Under the pieces are notes generated by a model. It was not told the DNA's origin. It did not search any database and worked only from the letters and a program-made list of their open reading frames with translations. Positions 11,130 to 21,094 of a DNA stretch of 64,000 nucleotides are shown here, in pieces; position 1 is the stretch's first letter; each line of letters opens with the position of its first letter. The translations under genes and the position numbers were made by a program. The stretch comes from Symsagittifera roscoffensis (taxonomy: Eukaryota > Xenacoelomorpha > Acoela > Convolutidae): the NCBI RefSeq assembly GCF_963678635.1, contig NC_087062.1:65844647-65908646 (forward strand). The letters are read 5' to 3'.

Positions 11130-12920
11130 GCTGACAACTTGGATCCCTACACCGCTCAAATTGACACCCAACCAACCTCCACACTCCAATCCCAATAATC
11201 CCACTTTTTGCTTTCCCACCACCCGATTTCCCAATTATTAAAATATCATCAAGCACGAATTCGGATACTAACTCAGATATTTCAGTTTTATACTCCATCT
11301 CACAACTTAATAACTCTAATATAGAAACCCCTGACGAATTTGCAGACTCCGAACCATCTCCATCCAATAATTTTCAAACCAACTCCTCAGTTTTTTCAAA
11401 ACCCCCTTTTCAACCAATCCCACCAAATAATTCACTCCCATCCGTTTCCACTCCTTCTTATGCTTCGCAAGTAACCCCAACCTACTCTCCATTTCATTCC
11501 GACCGATCATCTAATAATTCTCCAGATACCCCCCAAATTTCCCAGGAACTCGATAATTTTATCACCCTACAACAACAGTTAATACACCCTAACACCCTCA
11601 CCATACATCAAATTTCATCCGCAATAGAATCCTCAAACCCACCTACTCCTACACCCTCCTCAGCTTACACTGCATCATTAGCACAATCATCCACATCCAC
11701 CGAAACATCGAATAGCACTCACCGAGCTTATCGCACTTTTAAACGAAAATTCCCGAATCACCCATTCCCGACCAAACCTGCCAATATATTAATCATCCAC
11801 AACACACCAACACGAAAGATTTTCTAGCAATCACTTTACCCTCATTCCCACAATATACATTAAACACACCTAACGACACTAACGACACACGTAGCTTTGT
11901 AGATGAACATGTTTTAATGCCCACACTTCACTGGACAGCATATTACTAATCCCCTTTGCCTGCCACTATCTAGTACTCATAATGATATAGAAAAGAATAA
12001 AGATATCTGCTATATAGACTCACCGCAACACTAACACCTAGACAATTTACTTATATAGGATAAAAAAAATTACTAAAAACATTCACTGCACCTCGTGCTA
12101 ACGAATTTACAATAGAATATTACGACCATAATATCATCCGAACTAATCAAGACCAATTTCTAGATGACGACCGCTTCGCTAACCCACAACTAACAGAAAA
12201 ATTTTTCATCAAAACGTCATATGTATTCACACTTAATATTTTGATAGAAAATATGATCACATCATTTCTGAAGCACTAAATGATATTCAAGCTTACGAAA
12301 GTTTTAAAGACAAATTTCAGTTATTTTCACTAACTTTTCACTTCCTTGCACCACATGAACGCGATTTGCACTGTTCACGCGACATTATGTTACGCACTAA
12401 ACAGACTCATACATATACATACTATCGCTTCATACAAAATCTTTGTGATTTACATACTCCATCAAGACAACCACACCATCGTTTTCAGTTTCTTTACTCG
12501 AAGTACACTTCACCATTTTTTCTTAATTTCACCTATTGCATCAAGGATACTAACCTCCACGGCATCCTCCGCAATTATGACCCAGTAACACAAATGTATA
12601 TATTTTGTCCCATCACGAAGACCTTTAACGCCGAAGAATCCAGACCCTTCCTTATTCCACATGAATTTATCCAGCCTATAGAAATCCCAATATTAGAATT
12701 TATTCACAATACTAAATATAATCACAAAACATTTAACCTCATTCAAAACACATCTAATGAGTTTGCAGTAGGCACCGAAGAACTAAAAACCATTAAAGCA
12801 CTTCAAATGCTTTGGCCACTGCTCCAAACTAAAAACATCATTAGCATACTAGCAAAATTACTAACAACATCGGACATAGTACACGAAATCTTCCCCCACG
12901 GCTTTTTCCCAGACAATTAA
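11130..12920 (+). pseudogene. Copy A ORF4, unrecognised post-env protein
   Basis: Follows the env UGA directly. The N-terminal third is Pro/Ser/Thr-rich and apparently disordered ('FADSEPSPSNNF', 'LDNFITLQQQLI'), ending in a basic patch 'HRAYRTFKRKFPN' near 11730. After breaks, a middle block contains 'FTAPRANEFTIEYYDH' (about 12090). The C-terminal domain (12366-12920) is open for 184 codons and strikingly conserved in copy B: 'RTKQTHTYTYY', 'SKYTSPFFLNFTYCIK', 'RNYDP', 'WPLLQTK'. I recognise no known family. The basic patch could be a nuclear or RNA-binding signal. The last codons abut a perfect splice donor (CAG/GTAAGT at 12920-12928), so more protein may lie in a downstream exon. Stops and frame changes make this copy defective. 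Confidence 0.6.
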
Positions 12921-12922
12921 CA

Positions 12923-13010
12923 GGTAAGTATAATTTAAAAATATTCTTAACTAATAAATTTAAATTAGTACTAACCATTCTTTATTCATGTTTCTTTTAC
13001 ATTTCTAGTC
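12923..13010 (+). promoter_or_regulatory. Candidate intron at the end of ORF4
   Basis: A consensus donor (CAG/GTAAGT at 12920-12928) directly follows the ORF4 stop. Candidate acceptors are 'ttttacatttctag' (about 13009) and 'caatcgcacag' (about 13292). Behind the second one is a short frame ending 'LAQLAHEELFK' and two stops. Copy B has a near-identical ending, 'IAQLAHEDLFK', at the equivalent place. This suggests a spliced C-terminal exon of ORF4, but the donor is not preserved in B. Confidence 0.35.
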
Positions 13011-14649
13011 TTCATACCACGATCATCTGCAAAAAACAGAAAATAAAAATAAAAAATAAACTTGTTAAAATTCTTCTAAACTTCATTAATATTTTGCACA
13101 AGATAATATGGTAAAATTCATACCAAATGTAGTAAATTAATTTATAAATTGTTTCCCCATAAAGCAGTAAATTTAATTACGATGAAAATTTATAACTTTA
13201 AATTTTCCCAAAAAAGCAGTAAAATTTGAAATTCTATGTAATAAAATGAAAATGCAGTACTAACTTTTTAATATTTTCATTCAATCGCACAGGAATTCTA
13301 TCCAAACTCGCACAGCTTGCCCACGAAGAATTGTTTAAATAATGATTTTAAGTTTCAAGTTTTCACACTCAACAACTCTAACTCACCATAACAAGTTTCA
13401 AACTTTCTTTTAACCCGGTTGGAAAGGAATTATATACTAAACCAAACTAACCAACGCAGCTTACTAAACACCACAAATCATAAAATAACAGCATGACTAA
13501 GAAAAGAAAACCAACGGTACCCAAACCGGATTAACCCAGTTTAAAACTGGATAATTTGTTCTTTTGAAGGTTATTATAAAGTCTAAGAAAGAAATAATAA
13601 AACACAAAAAAGTCGCAAAACAAACCCATACCAAAAACTATTTGATTTTTGAAAAAAGGACACAACCAAAGAAACGACAAAGACACGACAAAACATAAGA
13701 AAGACCAACATAAACCCAACATAAAACGTTATCACATAACAGGACCTCTCAAAGAAACCGCACGAAATCATACTCCCACTCCTGGCCTAACCCACCAGAG
13801 AGGACGTCCTGAGCATGCTCTATAGCCGGCCTAACCCACCGCGCTACATCCACGGTTTGTGACCACACTTCTATTTTTAATAAGAGGTACTCAAGGGTCA
13901 GTAACTCTTCAAAATAACCGAACTAAAACAAAATGCTTTTGTGAAAACAACTAACTAAATTCATGATTAAAAAACCGAACTAATAAATTTTTATAAAATG
14001 TAAATCATACCTTGCAGTATATAGATCAACACACAACAACAAAGACGAACATCCAAAGACAAAATGATTCCATCACACTCGAACAAGAGTGGCTAACCAC
14101 AACCGATATGCCGTCCACAATCACAACTCAAAGGATTTAGAGTACGACTTCACTTCGCAGAAAAAGACTTCATTGAACTAGACCAATGACCACCTCGATT
14201 TTCAAGTATACGTACAGATCCGAGTTACGAGGCATCCCTTCCACACACGATCTCCACGCCATTCCCAGACGAGGTTGAACACAAAACAAGTTCTCTACAT
14301 AATACAGAAAAACCCGTCATAGCAAACCATTTTGAAATCAGATTGATTTCATATGGGAACACAATCGTTGTCACAAGACGACACAACGATTGATGTCCCT
14401 AACTCCAGCGTCCTGGAATTTCTTTAACAAGAGAAACCGGACAAGAATATGATGTTCGCCAAATACCAACGTTCATCATCCATCCTTTGAATTGCAGAAA
14501 GATAATTCTAAAAACTCTGTAAAACCCGGTTGGGTGGAACCTGATCTAAACTATATTTTATGATTGGATAAATTGGATATTTTACCACTGTAAAGTATTT
14601 AATATTAGCCAATCATAATCCATCTAACTAACAACCCACTTATTTGTAA

Positions 14650-14677
14650 GTGCTGAAATTACTTGTAATTTCAGCAC
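14650..14677 (+). promoter_or_regulatory. Conserved stem-loop in the copy A LTR
   Basis: Two 13-base arms (GTGCTGAAATTAC and its complement) flank a 2-base centre. The copy B and C equivalents (23553-23580, 44340-44367) keep the fold while changing a pair from T-A to C-G in the GAAA(T/C)TAC arms. It lies between conserved 'cacttatttgtaagt' and 'cagcaccaga'. Confidence 0.6.
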
Positions 14678-14981
14678 CAGAGAGATTTGAATTTAACTTA
14701 GAAATTAGTTGTCTCTCCAAGAGAACTTCAGCAGCCGCAACAAACCAGTATACCCTAGATCTATTGAGCCTAGCAGAGACTAGTTAAACACCCTGAGACT
14801 AGAAAGTATAAGAGTAAGATTAGGATCGGTATTAGACTAAGAAGTTGCACGAATCTATCCGGCCGAAAATAAGATAGCGTGACGAGCAGACGGTGTACCC
14901 TATCCGAAATTACTCTATGAGTTAACCACATCGCTCCTAACTCATATTTTGTTCTAACTCTTTTTACTTCAATTTTGTTAA

Positions 14982-15197
14982 ATGAACAACACCAAGAACC
15001 TGCACCAACCAGATCAAATCAAAAACAGTTCAAACAAGACCAACAAAGGCACCACAATTTATACCAAAACAGATTCGGCAACACACGTGGTCATAATCCC
15101 ACATCAACCTTACTCCGAACATACCTTTATGAGAGCTGTACCAGAAAATTTAGACTTTAACTTCAATTTAAATCAACATTTTATTTTAGGAAAATAA
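14982..15197 (+). pseudogene. Gag N-terminal fragment downstream of the copy A LTR
   Basis: An ATG-led 71-codon frame ('MNNTKNLHQPDQIK' to 'FNLNQHFILGK') lying just behind the LTR/leader. Its pattern (KG, about ten residues, a hydrophobic 'VVIIP' strand, then 'ENLDFNF') resembles the N-terminal gag of copy C at 59.4-59.65 kb ('KGVCNITS', 'IDIEFSKVF'). I read it as the start of gag of a second, internally deleted element that shares this LTR. The similarity is weak, so it could also be an unrelated leader ORF. Confidence 0.4.
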
Positions 15198-15266
15198 GGC
15201 TAAGCAACCCTTGTTGCCGACTAATTGATAGTTGATAGTGAAATCTTTTATCTTTTCATTTTCTTA

Positions 15267-15476
15267 TATTAGCAAAGATATTAACTACCGGAACAATAAC
15301 TGCTGATTTAGGAACAAACAATTGCATACGCCTACCTGTTATCCACGACAGGGTAACTGAACCAACAAAAACTAAAAACAAAGAAATTCAATTCTTCTTC
15401 AAAGTACTGAATCAGCCATTACAAAGCTTGATACTGAAGAAGTCCATTTCTGTATTTAAATCCAAACCAGGAAACT
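15267..15476 (+). pseudogene. Possible protease C-terminal fragment
   Basis: An open stretch of about 69 codons ('LTTGTITADLGTNNCIRLPV', later 'KEIQFFFKVLNQPLQSLIL') whose layout matches the second half of the copy A protease (the 'LATAQGSTLVNYGKIQLF' region). If correct, the element starting at 14982 is a deletion derivative joining gag N-terminus to protease. The evidence is pattern similarity only. Confidence 0.3.
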
Positions 15477-15590
15477 GATACCATTCCGAAACAATCATCG
15501 TCGATTTGACAAAAGCGATAGCCGCAAATAGCAAAGAAAGTTATAATCTTAGTCTTAGTAAATTACAATAAAAAAAAACTTTTTTTTTCA

Positions 15591-15800
15591 AATTAGTGTC
15601 GTTTTTTTCTACATGGTGTGATAAAAAGATCTGAACGAAAAAAGAATTTAGGCATATTTGACAGTTATAGTAAAAAAAAGCCATTCGAAATACAGTTTTT
15701 GAAGAAAATTGACTAGAAAAACTAAGAAAAAATTGTAAAAAAAACTGAATAAAAATCCAAAAACTCCAGATTTTTATTTGAGTAAAACGAAGTTTTCATG
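15591..15800 (+). repeat. Dispersed repeat, copy 1
   Basis: Starts 'gtcgtttttttctacatgg' and includes 'cagtttttgaagaaaa' and 'tgactagaaaaac'. A diverged direct copy lies at 63783-64000, in the intron or upstream DNA of the V-ATPase gene. No coding capacity is seen. Confidence 0.65.
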
Positions 15801-16477
15801 GCTAAATAAGCTATTGTTAGCCTAAACGCTCACAACATTTTAGTTAGAAACTAGACCAAAAATCAAAAAATTCTAACCGGTTTTTCTCGACACTGTGAAA
15901 AAAAATCAACATTTTTTAAGGTCGTTCGAATCAACATTGAAAGCATTTTAAAATAATATATCACTCGATTCGTACCGATTATCATTTGTGGTACATGATT
16001 ATGTTTGAAAAACACACTCGAATACAAATTTCCTCCCCATTTTTTAAATGGTCAGAACTACAATCAGATTAAAAGACCAATTATAACAATGCCCACTGTT
16101 TTTTTTTCAAAGCTAATAAATAATTTTGGCTATCAGATATTTGGAACGACGGATCAAAAGCCGTTTTTCAAACTTACTCTCAAAGATATAAAAGATTTTC
16201 AGTGAAAAGATTCAATTATCATCCCGTAAATTGCTCATATATATTTCAATTACTCGTGACTGACTTATTGGAGTCAAAAAATTACTCAGACAGTTTCAAA
16301 CTAGTATATGTATACAAAAATAGATTCAATAAAATCAAACAATCACTTCTTCAGTAAATCATCCATAAAAATTCGAAAAAAATGTGTCATTTTCTCGCTT
16401 TTGATGCAAACGTGGACTTTTTTTTATAAAATCCACTGAATCGCGAATTAGGAAGAAAGATGATCAATCTGAGTGGC
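15801..16477. other. No gene seen
   Basis: AT-rich DNA with only short chance frames (for example 16005-16205). I find no motif, repeat pair or RNA signature in it. Confidence 0.6.
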
Positions 16478-17127
16478 CAGTCACCCGGGATGACCAAAAA
16501 TGCTAGTCATACACTTTCCATACAATTCCATACGTACAGAAAATTGCATGAAAGGTCTATGATTAGTATTTTTTCATATATGGAATTTGTATGACTAGCA
16601 TTTTTCCATAAACCAAAAATATTGATTTTTTTTTACATTTTAATTTCTCCAAATTTTTTGGTTGTGTTGTTAACCGAACACAAATAACATAAACCTTGAT
16701 TACTCAAGCGATGTAACCAACGGTTTGGCCGTCTCGCATTAAAAATGCATTGAAAAAAGCCTGATATGTGTTCCTTCGGTCTCAGACAAATAATATAACG
16801 AAAATAATAAACTTTTAAATTTTGGCAACAATTTTCAAAGATGATTGTTTCTAAAATTTTAATTTTTAAATTACCAGACATTGATCAAGGCATACAAAAA
16901 CATGTGATACAAAAGAAAGAGCAGTTTTAAGCGTTTTTGAAAGAAGTTATGAAGAGAAAAGGAAGAAAAATCCAATATTAGTATATCCAGGACTACGTTA
17001 TAAACACAAAAAAGTTTGTTTGAATACGAAAATCAATTTGCGGTTGAAAAAACAAAAAAAAATTTTGGGGGCAATTTCAAAAATACTTAGAAAAATTTGC
17101 TAGTCAAAATTTGCCATCAAAAAAATG

Positions 17128-17167
17128 CTAGTCATACAATTTCCATATATGGAAATTGTATGACTAG
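17128..17167. repeat. 40-bp perfect palindrome
   Basis: The left half is CTAGTCATACAATTTCCATA and the right half is its exact complement, with no spacer. It would extrude as a cruciform or fold as an RNA hairpin. Confidence 0.95.
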
Positions 17168-17313
17168 TGTTTTTTTTCAGAGACCAAAAATAAAAAAAAA
17201 GTCAAAGTTTTCAGTCGTTGCAGCCCAAAAAACGCTTAAATAATTTAATTTGCCAGCAGTTGAATTGATTGCTCAAAGCTTTTTTTCACAAAAAAAAAAT
17301 TTTAAAAAAAATT

Positions 17314-17353
17314 CTAATCATTCAATTTCCATATATGGAAATTGTATGATTAG
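17314..17353. repeat. 40-bp near-perfect palindrome
   Basis: Same family as the palindrome at 17128. The left half is CTAATCATTCAATTTCCATA and there is one mismatched pair. The outer bases have changed together (GTC to ATC on both arms) relative to the first, keeping the pairing. Confidence 0.93.
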
Positions 17354-17611
17354 CATTTTTTTCATACATTTTTTTCCTTTTTTATGAAGAGATGCCAATT
17401 TTGATACCAAAACAACTACAAAACACCTTTGAAGTTCGATTTAACTCATTTTGCAAAAATGTATGAAATTTGTGTGACTAGCATTATTCCATAGACTAAG
17501 TGCATGAAATTGTATGATTAGCATTTTCGGTCTATGGAGGTCAATCCGGGCAGTTACTGTTGTTCTTATGAAAAACTAAATATTTATCTCACCTCTAGTT
17601 TATTCGTTTTT

Positions 17612-18146
17612 GTTCCGACTTTTGATACAAAAGTAACGGAATATTTGTGCTCGGGGTGGGTTTTTTTTCTTCAGACAAATTTCGACTTTTTAACTAGCCA
17701 TTTTTGACGAAATTTTTTTATATCATTCGAAAAGTATTGTTGTCCTGAGCTCAAATTTGATAAGATATTTCACCTGTGATTATTTTTCGTAAAGTTGCGG
17801 GGGTTTAAAGATTGCCATTTTGGCCAATTTGGGACAATTAATGCGCGACATGTTTCGCGCTATTAACGCGTAAGCGGAGAGTTAATCCGTCTCAGAAATT
17901 GTTCCAAAATGGTTAAAAGAAGCTTATTTGCCATAATTGGTTTGTTAAAAAGGAGTAAAATCTATCCCTTTCTATTTTATGTGGCGTGTGGGGGGTTGAT
18001 TTTCATTTTAAAAAAAATCAAATTTTAGAAAACATTTTTTTTCATTTTGTTTTATTTCATTGAATTTTTTAATGTTATTACTGCTCCATAAACCTTAAAG
18101 GCAGTAGGAACATTCAGGGTTTTGCCCTGATACGAGATGTTTTGTT
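17612..18146 (+). repeat. 0.54-kb tandem repeat, unit R1
   Basis: Begins 'gttccgacttttgatac', an end that folds on itself (TTCCG/CGGAA and TTTG/CAAAA arms), and ends with a 'tcagggttttgccctga' hairpin and 'tacgag'. It contains a distinctive CpG-bearing block with 'tttcgcgctattaacgcgt'. It is directly followed by R2 in the same orientation, and a third copy is inverted at 60117-60455. No protein frame is seen. Confidence 0.85.
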
Positions 18147-18696
18147 GTTCCGACTTTCGATATGAAAGTAACGGAATATTTGTGCTCGGGGTGGGTTTTT
18201 TTTCTTCAGACAAATTTCGACTTTTTAACTAGCCAATTTTGACGGAATTTTTATTATATCATTCGAAAGCTATTGTTGTCCTGAGCTCAAATTTGAAAAG
18301 ATATTTTACCTGTGATCATTTTTTGTAAAGTTACGGGGGTTTAAAGATTGCCATTTTGGCCAATTTGGGACTTTGGCCAATTTGGGGCAATTAACGCGCG
18401 ATATATTTCGCGCTATTAACGCGTAAGCGGAGATTTAATCCGTCTTAAAATCATTCCAAATGGCTTGAAAAAAGCTTATTTGCATTAATTGATTTGTTAC
18501 AAGGAGCGAAATCTATCTTTTTGTACTTTATATGGTGTGTGGGGGGGATGATTTTTATAATAAGTTTCAAATTTTAGAAAACAAATTTTTTCATTTTATT
18601 TTATTACATTTAGTTTTTTGATGTTATTACTGCTCCATAAAACCTTAAAAGGCAGTCGGAACATTCAGGGCTTCGCCCTGATACGAGCAGTCTTGT
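18147..18696 (+). repeat. 0.54-kb tandem repeat, unit R2
   Basis: Second unit of the R1 array, with the same start hairpin ('ttccgactttcgatatgaaa') and the terminal hairpin 'tcagggcttcgccctga', here a perfect stem. A short internal duplication of 'ggccaatttgggac' lengthens it. The loop and stem differences from R1 show that the two units diverged some time ago. Confidence 0.85.
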
Positions 18697-19108
18697 TTCT
18701 TATGCAGTCGATCAGCCTGAATCATGTTCAGCGAAAAACTCATATAATAATAAAATGATTGTTTTTCATTACGAATGATGCTAGAACAGATAACTGGGCT
18801 CCAGTGTTCTTTCCTTACGCAGAGGATTTTTCTGTTATTTTATATTTTGATATTTTATTTTCATGCAACGGTGCGGTTCGGAGCACAATAATTGAACACA
18901 GCAGCAAATATTGGCATCTCATTCTTAGCATGCCAAACAGTTTAATGTTGCTTGTGATCTACATCAAATTGAGTAGAAGGAACATGGTCACAAAAACTGC
19001 TCGGAATTTAGTAGCCAATTGAAAAAATTGCATTCGTGCTATTATGTGTAGATTGTTAAAAAAAGCTCAAAACGAGAGCAATGAGGCCATTTGCGAAATT
19101 TACTTGCC
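18697..19108. other. No gene seen
   Basis: Contains an 87-codon open frame (18759-19022) with no recognisable domain, no good start context and no counterpart elsewhere in the window. Treated as chance. Confidence 0.5.
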
Positions 19109-19541
19109 CAGGGGCGGATTTAGGGGGGGGGGAGGGGGCGGACGCCCTTCTCCTTAGGGATTCGACCCCCTGCCGACCCAAAGGGCCCCCCTTTGATACT
19201 TTTTCAAATCCATTTTTGGCCGACCGTCCATAAAATTTTTCTAAAGGCGCCTTTGGCGCCAATATATAGTAATTTTGATGGGGGAGCGCGCGCCGAAAAA
19301 ACGCGTTTTTTTGGTCAACATTTTTCAAATAGTGCCTAAAAATGCCTTTTTTGGACTGCTTTTTCAAAGTTTTGCCTGCGGCGCAGAAAATTTGGCCAGA
19401 ACAGGGACTAAAAACCGCGCTTAGGGAGAGCTCGAAAAGTCTATTTGGTCGACCTAAAAAAAGGTCGACAAAATTACAAAATTTTTGAATTTTTTTTGAA
19501 AATCCGCCCCCCCCCTCGAGAAAATCCTAGATCAGCCCCTG
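19109..19541. mobile_element. hAT-type MITE (433 bp) with 8-bp target duplication
   Basis: Terminal inverted repeats CAGGGGCGGATTTAGG and, at the other end in reverse complement, CAGGGGCTGATCTAGG. Both flanks carry the 8-bp direct repeat TACTTGCC (19101-19108 and 19542-19549). An 8-bp duplication with CAGGGGC-type ends is the hallmark of hAT elements. The interior is GC-rich compared with its surroundings and has no transposase. A truncated relative is at 61344-61450. Confidence 0.9.
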
Positions 19542-19549
19542 TACTTGCC

Positions 19550-20112
19550 CAATATGTAGACAATTGATTTAAGTAATGAATCTAACCTAATACGACGAAT
19601 TGTTACAATCTAAGTTTAATCCCACCTACACCGTGACATCAATGACGTTAATTTTTTGCAAGCACCATCGATAGACATTACTATTTTCATTTTTAAATTA
19701 CATTTCAATTTTCTAGTTTCATTTTCATTTTTTTTTCAAATTACCACATCACTATTGGATTAATTTTATGAAAACACTCATCAAGCAGCCAATACTAGAA
19801 TGCCCCATCTGTTACTTACAAAACAAAAACAGATTTTGATTAACTAACCACACCATCCTTCCTACTTCAACTGTATATATTGCCATTAACAAAAACTCTA
19901 CCCCCTTTGCTACGTCCTAAAGCATAACCAATTTTCCTCCAATTATTCCACTGTAGCTTATGTAACCATAAAATCAAATTCGCAGCATGGCAAGTTAACG
20001 CCACCTGAAAGATTGCCATTCAGGTATAACACTCTGTCTGCAATGCCTCCCTTCTGCATCGAAAAAACTTCTGTTTATCACATGCCCTACGAGTTTTTTG
20101 ATCCTTGGATTT
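19550..20112. other. No gene seen
   Basis: AT-rich DNA up to the left edge of the tandem duplication. It has polypyrimidine-rich stretches but no recognisable exon or repeat pair. Confidence 0.55.
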
Positions 20113-21094
20113 AACATTTTAGACCTTACAGTTTGCTCTTTTTTCTTTACTTTCATAGGTCTTTTCCTTTCCTAAGTCATGATTCTTTTACAGTTTCTCT
20201 CCCAGAACTAGAAATGGTAAGACCTTAAAACTTTTTTAAAACAATTTACATCTATATAAAGATTTCATTATCTTATTTCATTATAGATTTTTCCCCTTTT
20301 TTCATTTTTTTTATCAAGCACAAAACTTTTTGCTTTTATTACTTTTGTATGAAATGCGAATAACAAAACTAATGCGATTGGTTGTTTTTGAGTTTTTTCC
20401 AAAAACGCTATTTCATAGAAACAAATACAAAGAAAATCTATGGAATGGGGTTTCTTTGTTGATTTAAAAGTTTTTTGAGACACTTTGGAACTTTTTTTAG
20501 TTTTTTCTCAAAAACTACTCTACCAATTTTCAATAAGTGCTATCGATAGAAAGTATGTCTACTCACTTGTGTCTGCATGAGCCCCTAGTCTCTCTTTACC
20601 TTCCCCCACTTTCTATAGCCTTCACAAAAGTCTACTATTTATCTAGGGTACAAAACTAGGGTACAAATTTTGAGCCTGCTTATAACTTGTATACCGTGTG
20701 TTAAACTATTGTGAAGTACCCTTGAACATTGCTTTAACAAATTAATTTGAAAAGGCGGTGGGTTGCAGTAGTCAAGTACTACACGGATTATTTTTTCTTT
20801 CCTTTCCTTTAGTAGATACCTTTTCTTTTACTGACAAAAAAAAAATTTCTACTTTCCGGCTATAAAATATTCATTCACACTTGTTAATTCGTAGTGTGCA
20901 TTTTAAAATTAAAAACCACGTTTTCCAAACAAGAATAGAAGTCCATTACAATCATCACCTAATTAATAATTATCTTTTTATGAATCATTTTGAAAAAACA
21001 ACCAGGTTGTTATCAACCTAAAAAACAATTCAGGTAAGAATTGTCAAAATTGGGTAGACTACAAGGAAAGCAAAGGGAAGCAGTTTGAAACTAG
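20113..21094. other. Flanking DNA of unit 1, no gene seen
   Basis: Duplicated almost exactly at 41521-42502. A TATA-like 'ggctataaaatattc' lies at 20859 and a short direct repeat of 'tagggtaca' at 20645-20665. Short frames (for example 20268-20483, minus) lack any recognisable domain. It may be the upstream part of the LTR-like remnant that resumes at 21402. Confidence 0.5.

Larger units (their letters stand above)
12921..14981 (+). repeat. Copy A 3' untranslated region, LTR and downstream leader
   Basis: Noncoding DNA that aligns over most of its length with the reverse complement of 23.5-25.0 kb, the 3' end of copy B. Shared blocks are 'cccggttgg' with 'aaccaacgcagcttacta' (13412-13475), 'gagcatgctctatagccgg' (13812-13830), the hairpin at 14650-14677 and 'ccactgtaaagtattt'. 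A poly-A-like 'caataaacc' is present in the related LTR remnants (about 21580), where copy A has 'caacaaacc' (14738). The gag start at 14982 follows, so an LTR plus leader must end before it. The exact LTR ends cannot be set because the 5' LTR of copy A lies outside the window. Confidence 0.55.
16478..17559. mobile_element. Foldback/MITE-like element with long inverted ends and internal palindromes
   Basis: The ends are imperfect inverted repeats of about 55 bp. The left reads 'cagtcacccgggatgacc' then 'aaaaatgctagtcatac'; the right, in reverse complement, reads 'cagtaactgcccggattgacc' then 'gaaaatgctaatcatac'. Between them the motif 'tgctagtcatacaatttcc' recurs in both orientations at 16500, 16560, 17128, 17314 and 17470. 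No transposase is recognisable, so it is non-autonomous. I could not find a target site duplication. Related DNA is at 21766-22240 and 43186-43560. Confidence 0.6.

Noticed and set aside
16478-17559. CRISPR-like array from repeated 'tgctagtcatac' motifs
   Set aside because: Motifs alternate in orientation with irregular spacing, and the genome is eukaryotic.
17612-18696. Helitron ends (terminal hairpin)
   Set aside because: The hairpin is not followed by a CTRR end, and no Rep/helicase or TC start is seen.
18759-19022. 87-codon open frame as a gene
   Set aside because: No recognisable motif and no supporting splice or promoter signal.
19056-19367. 103-codon minus-strand frame
   Set aside because: It lies within the GC-rich hAT-type MITE and is composition-driven.
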